Shown here piece by piece: positions 26,801 through 41,800 of a stretch of 64,000 bases of DNA. Below the pieces are notes generated by a model. It searched no databases and was not told the origin of the DNA. It saw nothing but the letters and a program-made list of their open reading frames with translations. The translations under genes were made by a program, and so were the position numbers. Source of the stretch: Phorcus lineatus (lineage: Eukaryota > Mollusca > Gastropoda > Trochida > Trochidae); the NCBI GenBank assembly GCA_921293015.1, contig OV121091.1:7593755-7657754 (forward strand), read 5' to 3'. Within the stretch, counting starts at the first letter, position 1; every line of letters starts with the position of its first letter.

Positions 26801-29800
26801 GTCTGATCGCACCCTACTGTAGCGCACGTTCTTGCGTAAACTAAGCTAACCAATCACAATGCGTGCGGCAAAAGCATTCGGTATCAGTAGCTAGGGGCAA
26901 GTAACTCCCATTTACCATTCGTTAACCTTGATCGCCGCTATCTTTATTTTAAACGCGATGATGTGATTGGTTCGCTATTGACTAGGTTTTGTCTGCGCTA
27001 AACTGGTGTCGGCACGTGCGAGCAGTGAGGCTGCCTTCAGACCGCTGTGGAGAGGATAGCCTAGACAGAAAGAGTTCGAATCAATATTTTGAAACTTTTA
27101 TTCCTCGGAACACGGTCGATTTTAATCAGACTGACAACGTTTACAAATTATTGATATTCTTTACAAACTGATCTATCTATCTACAAAAACATCAAAAGAA
27201 TATGAACGTTATTGCAACAATACCGTAAGAATTCAAAGTAGGGAGGAACAGGCTCCAAAGTCAACAGTGTAAATGTCAATCTTATACATGAAGCAGACCA
27301 GTGTATCGACGGAGCCAAGAGTATGCCAAATGAGCACTGGAGGTCTCGCGAATGGTCTTCCATATTCTCTCAAAACATTGTGTCACGAAACGTATTCAAA
27401 AACCGCGAAGACGGCGCTTCGCTTCATTCCCTCAATGCTCCAATGGAAAGCGTTTCGATGAACTTGCAACCTGGAAGCTAAGGTGATAACATGACAAAGT
27501 TCCGAGTTCTGTTAGAGTATTTGTAGTTTATCATTCATCATTCATATTAGCCGACTATGAAGCTCCTTGTTATTTATGATGTTATCTAGTAGGTCATCTG
27601 AATAGTTGATTGTTGGGCGGGTCAAATGGCGGCCGGGTGGCATTCACTATTGTAACAAAATGAAAACTTTGTAACATATCCATGGGCTGTCCTCAATTTC
27701 AAAATCCCGCTATGGTGAAGTCGAGGGTATTTAACGCAGCGCGTGTTCGTCCGTACGTCCGGAATGGTTTTGCAAGTGGGGTGTTGATGTTCGGTTTAGG
27801 GTTGGAAACTTTAAGTTGCCAACTTTGAACAAGAAAATATGATTAAAGCGTCCAAATTTTCAAGACTTTGTTTCTCTACCGCAGCATCATTCGAAAACTC
27901 TATCACTTGGAAACTTCCGATTTCGTCTTTATGATGCCTATGGGGTATTGATGTGCCGTTAGGGGGATGAACTCCAAGGTGCAAATATTTTCAGAATTTA
28001 TAACGAATAACCGCAACCCTTTAAGTTTGATAATAGGTGACCAATGTGTTTGCCTGTCCGTATATAAAACATCTTCTTCTTCATTTGTATGTGATCTTCG
28101 CTCTGTGATATGTTGACTACAAATGTTCCTCAAATAATCAATGGTGCTTAAAGGCGGTCAAACTACAGGTTGGTTATGTAAGATGTGCTCACGATTGCCT
28201 TGTTTAAACATAAAATGAAATGCGCTTATTTCGATGACTGTTGTTGCAGGGGGATCAAGGATTTGAGGAGCAAATGGACCGGAATTTCGATCTAGCAAAG
28301 TAAGAATATAATATACGTTAACATAAAAAAAAAACTGTCTTTGTCTAAAAATGTTTCATGTAATTTCGATGCCCGAGTGATCTAGGTACTAGATAAAGAT
28401 TGAAGATCAAATGGTCCGATTAATGTTCGTCCATTCTACTAGGGATCTGAAAATCGATCTCGAGAATCCGAGGCGGAGAACCGACCCGGACTCGAGTACC
28501 CGGAAAAACACCTTTAATTCTGAAAGAACTCATTCGTCTTCAGAACTATGCATGTTTGAGGTCGAAATCGAGGTCCCCCGCGATGTGAAAACTAGTGTCA
28601 ACTCGCCCTACGAATGGTTACATATAAATAAACAATAAAGCGTGTTTGGAGAGAATGGTTATATTAATTCAACAAGTTACAATCTAAAATCTCCCGAGAA
28701 TATTACAGATCAAAGCTTACAGTAACATGAACAAGTTCATAAGTACAAAAAAAAAAAATAACAAAGAAAGCCCCATGTAGACAATTAAACGTTTGTAACA
28801 TGCCAGCTATACTGTAGGGAAACGAAAAACATCTTGATTCTTTGAAGGTAATCTTATTAAAACAAGGATTTATTGGGACTAATCATTTAGACTAGTTTCA
28901 AACCAGTGTCCATTTGTTGTTTGTTTGTGCAATATTATATATTTCTCTCTTATTCTCAAAAAGTTCGTGTTTAACACACCTATAAAAATATGTTTGCCTT
29001 TGTAAACACATTTTGCGGGAAGTTAGGCAACCATGTGAGTAATGTTCCAATGATTTATTCGACGATTTCAGATTTTATCGATATGAATCTATCTGAGATA
29101 AACCTTGCAACCCGAAACATGCATATATTAAGAGGGGAAACGATAAATAAACAACACTTGTTTGTGATAAATTTTAATTTATATTCACGTTTTCATTTAT
29201 CGTTCTTTCAAAGGTTTATTAGTTGTTTGTATGGAACAGAAAGTAAAAATTACTACAGTAGAATAAGTTACTAGTATGATTTTACTGCTGTATCCTCGGT
29301 AAAAAAAAACAGGGGACATGTTCTTCGCGCAGCAGTGATTCGTCTTGTAACGGAGCTCCTCCAAACTGATAAATCTGTTATCATCACTTTATGTTATATA
29401 TAAATAGTTTTGTTAAGATGAATGTCATCATCCTTATTCGGATACTTGGACTCGAGTCTTTGTCGTACCCGACCCGTTGCCGGGTACACGAGTACCTAAC
29501 AGAGCCCTACATTCCACTTGCCACAGATGTTGTCGATTACGAGTCTAGAGACGTGAAAATGCAGCAACTACTTCAAAAACATCCTTCTCAAAGTTACCCT
29601 CTCATGTTTGATGGAAGCAAAGTGATGGATTTTGGATGTGTTTGTCAGCGGGTGGTCCAAAATGTGACGTGCTCCAGCCTGCATGTACATGAACAGTGGA
29701 TACAAGTAAACATTCTATGGGACCATGCTTTATCCAACAGTTCTACTTATTCAGTTTTGTAACAGAAGTAAACCTGGGAATTGAAAAGAGTTTGTTTTTT

Positions 29801-32800
29801 TAAATTCCATTATTAACTCAACGAACTAGGACTCAACTATGATCTCCAAATTTCACAACTCCACTTTTGCCTCAAGGCAAGTGTCAATGGATGAAAATGC
29901 TGGACCTCACGACCATCACAGGGACATTCGTTATCCACCTTGATACTGTTGAAAGGTCTGAGTACGAATCCAAACCTCAACCTCATCACATTTGGCAGTT
30001 TAAAGCAACTTTACGCGGGTGTTTACAGATTTTACCCGCGCTTCTTCAAATTAAAAGTCCACAAGATCTACTCAAATGCAAACAGATGACTGACTCCTCG
30101 GGCAGCCGAAGCAAGACGCCGTCTCGTTCTACACGGCCGTAGGACGTAGGTCAAGGCCCGGATGATATCTCACAAGGTTCGATTGACAATGACACCGCCA
30201 ACTCTGTTACAAACAATTCTACTCTCCCGCTTTTGTGTTGGAACGTTAACGGTTTGAGGGACAAAGTCAACGATTGTTAATTTTTAACATATCTACGGAA
30301 ATTTAAGATCGTGTGTCTTGTTGAGACATTTGTTATTGACAGGTCAAATATTAATCGGCTCAATTGTTATGATATCTATTATAGCCCAGCAGTACAACTA
30401 TCCGGTTTTGGTAGACTTTCCGGTGGTGTGTGTGTTTGTATTCACCATTCTATAAGCAAAATGTGCACTTTACTTGCGACATCGATTGATAACTTTATAT
30501 TCATTATACTACCTAAGAGATCGTTTACAATTACAAAAGATATAAACTTGATTTGTACTTATGTTCCACCATTGGGTTCTCCGTATCATCACGACAGAGA
30601 GCATAAATGTAACATTGAACAAATCGATCAGTTTCTTATAGAAAACCTTCCAGAAATAAGTGATTCATTCACAATGCTTTGTGGGGATATGAATGCACAC
30701 ACTGGCGAGCTAGATAATCAGCACATTAGTTTTGATGATGATATCGAAAATGATTACCTTAGATATAGTGAAGAAGGTGATATCCTACTTGATGACCGTG
30801 AATCTCACGACAAGATTGTAAATCGTTTTGGTCGTGCCTTATTAGACATGTGTCACGCACTACAACTATTCATCGTCAACGGTAGAGTTTTTAGTGACAT
30901 CATTGGTGATTACACATTTTGCAGCCATCAGGGTTCAAGCGTGAATAACTATGTAATCTGCTCACCGGGGCTTTTCCAGTTTATTGAGATGTTTAACGTT
31001 GGGGATGGAATTGACTCAGGCCATTTCCCACTAGAGTTGAATTGTAAATTCCCATTTTTAGACATTGAAACTGAACAACATGGTGATTGTTGTTGGAAAG
31101 ACAAAATTGTTTGGAATGACATTCTGGCTAAATGTTTTGTAAATACCTATATCATCTTGTAGTCAACGGTTACTTTCATTGATTGATATTGATCTAAATG
31201 GTGCAATCGATCAATTTGTAAATATGATTTTAACTTCTTCTGAATGCATGAAGAAACCGTTTTTTACTAAGAAAAATAACATTTCAAGAAAACCTCAACT
31301 AAATGCAGAATGTAAATCAGCAAGGCGTAATGCTCATAAGGCTTTGAGGGCGTTTCGGTGTAAATGCACAGAGTATAATAAAACACAGTATTGCAAAATG
31401 AGAAATAAGTATAAGAATTGCTGCCGAAAATTTAAATCCGATCTACGGAAACAAAAGCAAACTAGACTTAATGGTTCGATTAAAAATCTCTCTAAATTTT
31501 GGAAAGAAATACGGTCCTTACAAAATAAACGGTCTAATCAAAACCCCATTCCAAAAACCTAATGGCTAATTCATTTTAAGAAAATCTTTTCCAACGAATG
31601 TGTTTTTGACAGCGACCATGATAACGATATGTTAGATGACATGTATAGTTCACCATCAGAATTTTACACAGATATGGATAAGTTGATTCTAGAATCAACA
31701 ATATCAGAAAAATAAATATCAGATGCTATGTAACATCTTAAAAACGGAAAAGCCGCGGGTCCCGATGATATCGTTATAGAAATGATAAAATGTTCAGTAT
31801 CTATTACCATGCCATTCTTGGTCAAATGTTTCAACCGGGTTTTTGATAATGTCTTGTTTCCAAAAGATTGGTCTACTTCAATAATTATCCCTTTACATAA
31901 GAAGGGTAAGCTTGATGATCCGGATAACTATAGAGGCATTTCACTAATGAGTACTTTGGGCAAAATATTTACAACCATACTAAATAATAGAATAACTAGT
32001 TGGGTAAATATGCGAGATTTAATACCAGAAACTCAGGCCGGTTTTCGAAAAGGACATTCAACTTCAGACCACATCTTTACATTATTTGCAATAATTCAGA
32101 AATGTCTTTCACGACGAAAACACACATTGTTCGTAGCATTTGTCGATTTTAGAAAAGCATTGGATTCTGTTGATCGTTCTAAGTTACGGTATTGTTTACT
32201 TAGGGCTGGATTTCGTGGGAAAATGTATTATATCTTAAAGTCTATGTATGCTAACATAAAATCATGTGTTCGGTGTGGTGGCGATCTTACAGACATTTTT
32301 GATTGTCCAGTTGGACTAAGACAGGGATGTATTTTAAGCCCGATGTTGTTTTCATTTTTTATCAATGAATTATATTACGAGATTGCTAACAATGGAAAAC
32401 ATGGCATTCAAATGTTCCCGGACTATATTGAAATATTAATGTTGCTTTCTGCTGAAGATGTCATTTTAGTGTCAGACACTGTTATAGGATTACAAAATAA
32501 ACTTAATATTTTAGAACGTTACACAAAAGAATGGAAATTATCTGTTTACTATGACAAAACAAAAATAGTTATTTTCAGAAGGAGCGGGCCATGATCAGCA
32601 AATGAAAAATGGGTATTAAATGGGGTACGACTTCAGGTTAGAAGTCAATATAAATATCTTGGTCTTTTGTTTAACCATACGATGAACTTCTCTAAAATTG
32701 TAAAGGATCTAGTTACAAGAGCAAAGAAAGCCCTCTTGAACGTTCTTTCTGTTACATATAAGATCGGAATAACTACCCCTAAGTATTTTTTAAACTCTTT

Positions 32801-35800
32801 GATTCCCAGATACAACCGATATTGTTACATGGATCTGATATTTGGGGATACCAAAAGTATGATTGTCTAGAAAAACTCCATCTTTTAGCATGTAAGAAAT
32901 ATTTATCTGTGGGCCTATCTATACCTAATTGCATGAAATACGGCGAATGTGGAAGATATCCCCTGTATATAAATTCCCAAATTAAATGCCTAAAACATTG
33001 GATAAAACTTATCGGTATGCATGAAACTAGAATTCGAAAGCTAGCTTATAACATGCTTTTCCATTTAGATAACATTGGCAAAATTACATGGGCATCCCAC
33101 ATCAGAAACCTGTTCTCGCACGGGTTTGGCTTTATTTGGATGAACCAAACTATTGGAAATATCGATCTCTTTATATATGATTTTAGAAACCAAGCTTTTA
33201 ATATGTTTCATCAAGATTGGCATTCTACCCTTAATGATAGCTCACGGTATGATTGTTACAGGACTTTCAAAAGTTTATTTCAACCAGAAAAATATTTATA
33301 TTCCAAAGACTGAAGAAAATTTATCATCAGATTTAGACTTGGGTTGTTAGACTTAATGGTAAATGAAGTGAGAAAAATGTGTATCGAAAAGAATAGAAGA
33401 ATTTGTCCTTCAGGTAAATCAGCAGTTGAAAATGAAATACATTTTATGCTAGTTTGCCCATCTTATTCCGTCCTCAGAAGAAAGTACATTCCTGAAAAGT
33501 TTTTATCAAAATCACCTAATGTTGCCTTTACATCCTTAATGTCCTCTCAAAACGAAAATGTTATTCTCCATTTATCACTATTTATCAAGCATAGTTTAAG
33601 ACTTAGAGATGAACTGTTATAAACTAGTAACTAAAACGGGATTTTTCAACTGTTATTTGTTGAATTGTATATTATTTGTGTCTTCACTATTTGTATATGT
33701 ACTTTTGTATGTGAGCCGGAGGCCTTAAATACATTAAACTCTTTGACTTGACTCCCCAATGGACTAAAATTTATGACGTTTTCATATTCGAGAAATGTAT
33801 CCCTTTTGAGTCAAAAGTAATAAAGGTCGCGTGATTACTCGCATCAATTATTCATTTTGAAATGTTTTTTTTCTGTCATGACTTGTCCGAATTACCCACT
33901 AATCTTCTTTACATCTAATCCATAAAGGTCTTTTAGATATTATGTCACTTAACTTCGATAAAAAAAATTATGGCTCATTATTCCTTAATATGAAACAATA
34001 TTGCATGAGCCCAAAAGCCCAGACAAATAAACATACTCAAACACACAAACTGCTATTCAATGAAATATTATTTTTCATACGCGCGATTTCATACTTGGAA
34101 TGGTCGCTGTGGAAAAGTTATTTAGAATCAGCAGAGTACTCAAACACCTACTCGTCGAATGCACTTTTCATAATTTATCTCCCTTGAAAAGCAAACACTA
34201 TCATTTCACGCTCTCCAGAAAAGTTACATGTATATTTTTTCATGAAAACCACCTTCTTTTTTACCAAACTTGCATGAGACTGTAAAATGTATATTTACAG
34301 AGTCAAGATCAAGTCAAGTTTACTGCCCCCAATAGGTATATATGAGACAAATTGGGACTTTGTTACCCTACGAGTGAATGGACGCCGGCCATGGACACAC
34401 ACCATGCAGGAATTTACTGTGTGGATCTCTTATTCTTACTCAGGCTGTTGCTGGATCATTTCTATATGTGCAGGATTTGGAGAGCATTGATTCCACCGGC
34501 GTCTTTGAGTTCAAAAGGAGTTGTTTGTGATTAATTTACATGTGTGACGTCAACATTGTTTACATGGTGAAATGAGTAACCACTCGTCATGTGTACTGAA
34601 ACAGGTGAAACTTCCTCTCTATCTTCCTCTCTATCAGTAATTCATCTTGCGGGAGACATCGACCTAAACCTAGGACCATCCGGTAGGGAATGAGAGGATA
34701 CTGAATCGGAAATAATCAAACAAATAAAAGAATCAAAGGAGAGACTAAAGATATCAACTCGATGAAAAATGACATATAATTTCTGAAATGAGAAGTGACA
34801 GATGTGAGGAAGGAGGTAAAGACAAACGCGGCGGAACAAGATGTCTTGAGTTCTTATAGAACGAGCTGATAATATGGAGGAATGGGTCATCAAACTGAAA
34901 TTCCGTATAGAGGATCAAGAAGGACCGGAACGGGTTAATAATATGGTGCTATATGAAGTGTCAGAGACCGAGGGACACAAGGAGACTCACACAGAAAGTA
35001 AGAACAAAGTGTTAGAAATCCTTAACGAATCATGAAAAACTAAGGACCTGACACAAGAGACATTGAAAGGGCGTACTGTATTACCTGAAAAACTAAGACT
35101 AAAACAAATTCAATAATCGTGCGTATGTGCTATTTGGAGGATAAATGAAGTGAAACTCCGGATTGTTCTTGAAGCAGAAAGGTGTTGGAATCGCTAATGA
35201 TCTGACAAACCAACAAAGGCAGGAACTAAACAAACTGCGTAATGATACACAACAAGACAATTCCAAGCAAAAGCTTAACTCTAACTCAAGAAGTTAAGGG
35301 TCAACCAATTCCTTTTGTTTGACATTTTATTAGACACAGGGAACATGTACATGTAAATCGAAACTTTTAAGCAGACTTTTTTTAGAATGAGTTCAATATG
35401 TCTTAATGTTGAGTCTGTTATGCAAAGCATATGCGCTTTTTATACACAACTATTCTGAGGATATGATGAAAATTCGCCATTTTGAGCATAATGAGGTCCA
35501 ACAAAATTGTCTCAAATTCGATAACTTTGTTAATAACGAGTGAAACCACCACGTGCTCGTAAGCAGTCGATACAACGACGAGGCATGCTGTCGATCAGAC
35601 GTCGCAAAAACATCTGGGGAATGGCCTGCCACTCTGCCTGAGGGAATTGCACCAATTCTTGAAGATTATCAGGTTGCCTGTGATTGTCTCTCACACGTCT
35701 GCCCAACTCATCCCATGCATGCTGATTAGTACCAAGTCAGGCCAATCCATTCGTTAAATACCATCTTGGGTGAGAAAATCATTAACAACTCGTGCTCTAT

Positions 35801-38800
35801 GCGGTCTAGCATTGTCTTCTTGAAGAACAGAACCTGCTCCAATTTGACGAAGACTTGGGATGACAAAAGGCTGTAAACTTTCGTCTCTGTATCTGATTCC
35901 TGTCAAATTTACTTGGACGACGAAACGAGGAGTCCTGTGATGTACCGAAATTCCAGCCCACACCATTACCGTACCACCTCCAAAGCGATGGCGTTGTCTG
36001 ACGTTAACATCAACAAATCTTTCTCCTATAGATGCAAAGTCTGCCATCATTGAACTTTAATGCAGATCGCGTGATATCGGGACTCATCAGTTAAGGGTAC
36101 CTGCCTCCATTGTTGCCATCTCCAGTCTCTATGACGTGTGCACCAGTCACAACGTGCTGCCCTATGACGTTGAAGAAGAGGAGGACAAACCGCTTGTCGT
36201 CGAGATCGAATGTTGTGGGCTGGCAGTCTGCTCCGATACCTGAACACCACATGAACACCACATGCATTTCGCAGCTCATCTCTCACACATCTCGCAGTAA
36301 CAACGTTCTGACGTAAGGCCATTTGAATGATATGCCGGGTCTTGACGTTACGACGTTGATCTTGGCCTGCCAGACCATGGCCGATTCTGAAATGAATTGG
36401 TTGCCTAGAAACGCTGCCATAGTCTCCCAATCACACTCTGGCTACAACCGATTCTCTGTGGCACATTCCTCTGAGTAAAAACCTGTTGAAGCCACGCAAT
36501 GGCTCTTCTTCTGTCAAGTTCACTCAGCTGATGTCTGACCATGTTGAAATTTCAACTGAGAGCAGCACGGTCATGGAAGGTTTTTTTATGCCCAAACTGC
36601 ATACTGCACTTGCAAGGACATAATCAACTGAAAAAAAGTCGTACTCTACTGCGTTTGGGCGATGCAAACAGTTTTGTGGAGCCTTGTTTTGAACTTTAGT
36701 TTATGGTTTCTAAGGAGACTGTCAAAATCATTTTGTTTGAAAATGACATATGCCTTGTACACAGGTTTTTGTCGTCAGGATATCGTGAACCAAGTTTGAC
36801 ACTATTTCCGCCAATAATTTTAAATATATACCTGATATATAGGTTCATTGGAGTGTGGTGTTGACTTTACTAAAAACAACATGCGACTTAAAACTGCTCT
36901 ATAAAGCTTTTACCGCCTTCTTAATATCTACCAAAACAGCTTCTTTACGAGACACCAACTATCATGATGTCTGTTCTCACCATATCATCAACACTACAAG
37001 CATGAATGCCTGTATACATTGATTTTGTGAGAACCAAAATTGGTTTTTCATTCATTATTGATCCCACCATAATCTGAATCAAGCAATCTAAATGCTTTAG
37101 TATTTATTGTGACTTGAAATCATACCATGCCTCTAAGATGTAACTGTAAGCCACAATTAAGCAAGGGGTCAAAAGGAGATTATAATTATCGTTTCATTTG
37201 GTAAAGAGTCCCTTAGAAGATGTGAAATCATAATTAAAACATGGGAAAAAGAGAACATTTAGGCATACTAAACACACATACCTTAACACATTACCGTTCG
37301 TCTGCAGGTATTTGCTTGGAAAAGTGAAGGCAAGGGAAGGATTCCACACGTTGCTGGACGAGGTAAGCAGTAGATTTATACTGAGGGCTGGCGCGATGGT
37401 ATACTATATGAGACACTGACTCACTCATTGGGTCGACATTGAGTCACTCGCTGACTGACTACTTGGCTGGTTCAGTGACTGCCTGGTTGGATTGTAGACT
37501 TTATCATTTGTTTATTAACTAACTGGACAGCAAAGTAACTGACCGACGGTCCTTCTGTCTGATTGACTGACCAATTGTCATGTTGGATGACTGGTTCTCT
37601 GGATGACTGAATGACTTTAAGTCTTATTGACGTACTAAATCATTGTCTTGCTTATTGACAGCCAGATTGCCCAACTCCACTGTGTAACCAACTAAGTCAC
37701 GTTACCAGTTACCGGCTTCGTCCTTACTTACTTACTTACTTTGTTGAAATCATTTGTCAATATGCCTGAAAGGTAGGTGGTTGGTTTAGTTCGTTGAGGA
37801 TGTGTTGAATATTGAGTGGGTTTAGGTTGTAGTTTTTGGTTTTGGTGTATGTAAGTTGAAGCGTTTTGGTTTTTAGTGAGACCTGATTTTAGTTTAGTGA
37901 TCGCCCTATTGAACGTTTGGTTACACAACCGCAACGTAGTAAGCAGGGATATATACCGATCAATCAGACCGTAGTTCTTTCAGTCCTTCCGTTCGGTTAA
38001 TATTCTCAAAATACGTTGGATCAACCGAACTTAAAAGATCTGGTAATCTTGTCCTCTACAGAGCAGATCTATATACAACTATCTAGAAATTCAAATGTTG
38101 CCGTTCAATGTAAATGTAAATTTTCTAACTGGTTACCTCAGTGTACAATGAAGACAATTTATTTTGGAAACTATTACATCATCGATATTTTGGTTTTCGG
38201 TACATCTAGTTCAAACGCTGCATTCGAAATATTATTTTGGTAGGAGTTATGACCCTTAAATGGAACTTGGAAAAAGGCTGTCTGTAGCTCAAAGCGGGAC
38301 AAGTTAATTGTAAACACTTTAACATTTATGGAAATTTAATATATGGCTAGTCCTGGAGGAATTCTTGATCAAGATAATAAGCTGTTTATGAATTAATCTA
38401 TTTTGGCGGATAGGAGATTGCAGGGATATATGATCCCTCACTTTTCGTTTGGTTTAGGTGTTGTATTTTGTAAAGTATTTGTGATATAATGTCAAAACGG
38501 ATTAGTGGATCAATGTGAGTGAGTCCGAAAGAATACGAATTTTACAGTGTTTTTGGTGATATTTGGGTGTTTAGCGCTACCAGAATTGCAATGAGGTCTG
38601 CCGTAGAATCATACTGATCATTTGGTAGCATTGTGAGATGGCAGCTTGTGGTCTTTCATGTATGTTGAAACTAAAGCATATAGCATTCGTCGGTGTATGC
38701 ATATACATGGTACCAGTTGATGACAATTGTCCTGTGTTTATTGTAGTGTGGTTGTTTTAGCTTACAATAAGTTTTTTTTCTTAATTTGTTAAGATAGGCA

Positions 38801-41800
38801 TAGGTTGATGAGGGGTGCTGGTAATTGGGGTATGAAGCAATTGCTGTTGTTTTTGTTTAATAGTGTGATTTGGTGAAGGTTTGCTTGCGAGATAATTTTT
38901 AAGTAGAGTGAAATAATATTTGTTTGCAAGTGTTGTCTTGCATTTAGATAAAAGATTTGGTTTAGAGCGAATCCACAGAGGAGGCAGTGGTTTAAGTTGA
39001 GTTGGTCCTGACTCAGGTTGAAGGAGTTTCGTCACTTCGAGCATGTAATTCTTCAAATAGGTTCATTGCTGTGTACCTGTAGCGACATAAGGGATTTTAT
39101 CAGCTTGGAAGCTTAGGGATAAGAAAAGGATTTGGGATGTAGTAAAAATATAGTATTCCAATTTGTACCTACTTATTCAGATATCAAGATGGATTAGGGT
39201 TTGGTTATTTGCACCCTAGCCCATTCCGGTAGTGGCACGCAGGACATAAAGGTCATTTGTGCACCTAGCCACTTACTTACAAAATCTTTAATGTGTGCCT
39301 CCCATTGGAGTTGTTCGTCAAAGATAAGGCCTAGATATTTAGTTTGTGTTTTATTTGTTCTAAGTTATCAGTTGGGTGTGGTAGAGCGTAATTTTTCTGT
39401 TTGAAATCTACTTCAGGGAGTTTTCCTAATGTTCGGTCCCTTGATCGACTTATATAATGCGGACTGAAGTTGTCTTGTGTAAGTTTCAAGGTTATTACAA
39501 CTGTACAAGAAGGCATCGTCATCTTAAAATATGAAGTATTTAACTTTTTGGACACTCCCTTGAAGAGGTCGTCAACCATTAAGTGAAATAACGTGTTGCT
39601 AAGAATGCTGCCAAACCATGTCAAAAGCTTTGGTAAAATCATGGAAGATAGATTATCATTTTCAATCGGCTCCAATACCTTAAATAAATTTGAGGTTAAA
39701 AGGAAAAGCCTATTAGATCTAGGCAGGGTTTATTTGATTTAGGGATTGGAATACTAAGGCAACCTTTCGTAAGGGGTGAAATTTACCTAATAGTAAAATG
39801 ACATTGCAATGGTAAAATAATTTTGTGGTGGTAATTGGAGGAAGCTTCTTGATTGCCTGATAGAAATTAAGGCCCAAGCCAGACGCTGTTTTTTCTTATC
39901 ATATACTACAAAGAGGAGCTCCTCTATGGTGAAGCTTTGATTGATGGGTTGGTTGTATGCGTTTGTTTTTGATTGGGGTGATTTGTTTATTTTGTTGAAA
40001 TGTTTGCGTATGTATTGTTTTGGGCTTCTTGCATTAGCAAATTGTTTGCCGCGAGTGTGTTTGCTTTTGCTTGTTGGTTTAACTTTGAGATTTTGCTTGT
40101 GTGTGCCACCACGACTGATTTGGAGGTTGTTCTAAACTTCTTAGAGTTTGTTTTGAGGTTAAGTCCCCGTAATCGATGGCAATTGCAACTTATTCCAGTC
40201 AGCCTTGTTGTAAGAGAATTTTTTAGTTTCTGACCGAAAACCACAGTGACGATTTACATTATGACGTCAGAACAACTTGCAAAATGATGTAGTCAAAGGA
40301 ATCCCACTTCATGCCCTGTAATTCAGCGGTAAACTGATTGATTACTTAAACTTGTGATTTTGTAGAAATATTTTATAAATTCAAATAATTTGCTCTGTCC
40401 GTGTAGATGCATGAAATTAAACATATATATACTTAGCAAAATTGAAAACTTGACACAGGTAAATTTATGGAATCGTTTTTGTCTGTTCATTGAAATTTTT
40501 ACAAACACAATTTGTAGTGAAAGTAGTTTTTACTCCTTTAATGTGAGGAATTTGTGAAGTCCCGTGCAATCACGTAGCCACAAAAATCGGAAAACTGTGA
40601 ATGCGCGTGCAAACACAAAATCATGAGGTCAATAGATGGAGGTTTGCAAGAACTGAGTAAGCACATTGAAGCTTATTTGGAAAAACAAATTGAAAGTTTC
40701 ATTTTGATGACCTTTTGCCAATGCCGCGTCTTACAAATGAAGAACGTCAACGCGCCATGGGGAGGCTCCATGCTGGTCAGTCTGTGCACAGTGGCAAGAA
40801 CCTTTAACTGTTCACAACAAACAATTTTAAATCTCAGGTAAGAGTGCATCAAACGGGAACAGTTGCAGACCGTCCGCGGCGAGGAGCGTGATATGTGACG
40901 TCACTCCGGGAAGATGCAGCAATAGGTTTACGTCATTTTCGCAACCGATTTGTAACTGCAACTTCCACAAGTAGGGAGATGTTAAGTGGACGGATAACCC
41001 GACAAACTGTCAGAAATCGCTTGCGTGCCACTGGACTTTGCGCACGGAGACCATTTAGAGGACCTATCCTTACAGCTTTTAAATTTCATCGTCGTAACCG
41101 TCTTGCGTGGGCCACTCAACGACAGTGGAATTCCATTGTTTTAGTGACGAATCTCGATTCACTTTGAGATTTGCCGACAAGTTTGCGTACGTGAATGTGA
41201 CCGATTTGGTGGCGGCAGCGTCATGGTTTGGGGGTCTTTCTGTGCACATGGTCGTTCTCCACTGACTTGTTGTTCATGGGAACTTAAATGCTGTCCAGTA
41301 CAGAGATCAGATTTTTCAAACTGTTCGCCTTCCGTTCATGCAGGGACACGGCCTTGGACTAACGTTTCAGCAAGACAACGCTAGGCCCCATACAGCAGTT
41401 CTGACGCAGAAATGGAGGGGGGGGCGTATTTAGGAATCATTAACGTTATCGACGTTAAAGACAAACGTGATCATGCGTTTCTGTCTTCTGATCATACCCA
41501 ATTGATCTTTGCACAACTTACGAATGCAATAATTGATTTCAAACAAATATCAAAATTTTTGTGCCAGAAAAACTAAGTGTCAAGTTTTCATTTTTGCTCA
41601 GTTTTTATATATGAAACTCGAATCATGTCTTCATTAACGTTGTCCGCATGAGCATCTATCTGGATGTATCCGTTATGTGTCTATAAAATCTATGCGCATT
41701 TAAATGACCACAACTAAGCCTGAGGCGACAATAGATTATTTGACAAAACCTAGACCCTGAATTTAACTTGAAATAACTTTGCGTTACTGTTGGTTTTGGA

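Larger units (their letters stand above)
30230..33752 (+). mobile_element. decayed LINE with endonuclease, RT and C-terminal domain
   Basis: Nearly full-length non-LTR element in gene orientation: endonuclease 30230-31162, RT 31179-32594 with upstream linker, C-terminal part 32600-33622, then a 130-bp 3' UTR ending aaatacattaaactctttga then cttgactc (about 33752). Multiple stops and frameshifts. It belongs to the same family as the fragment at 50765-52110, since both contain the RQGCILSPM and DVILVS text. Confidence 0.87.

Noticed and set aside
29391..29762. 123-codon plus frame as a gene
   Set aside because: It crosses the right boundary of the hAT-like element at 29509, so it joins unrelated sequences.
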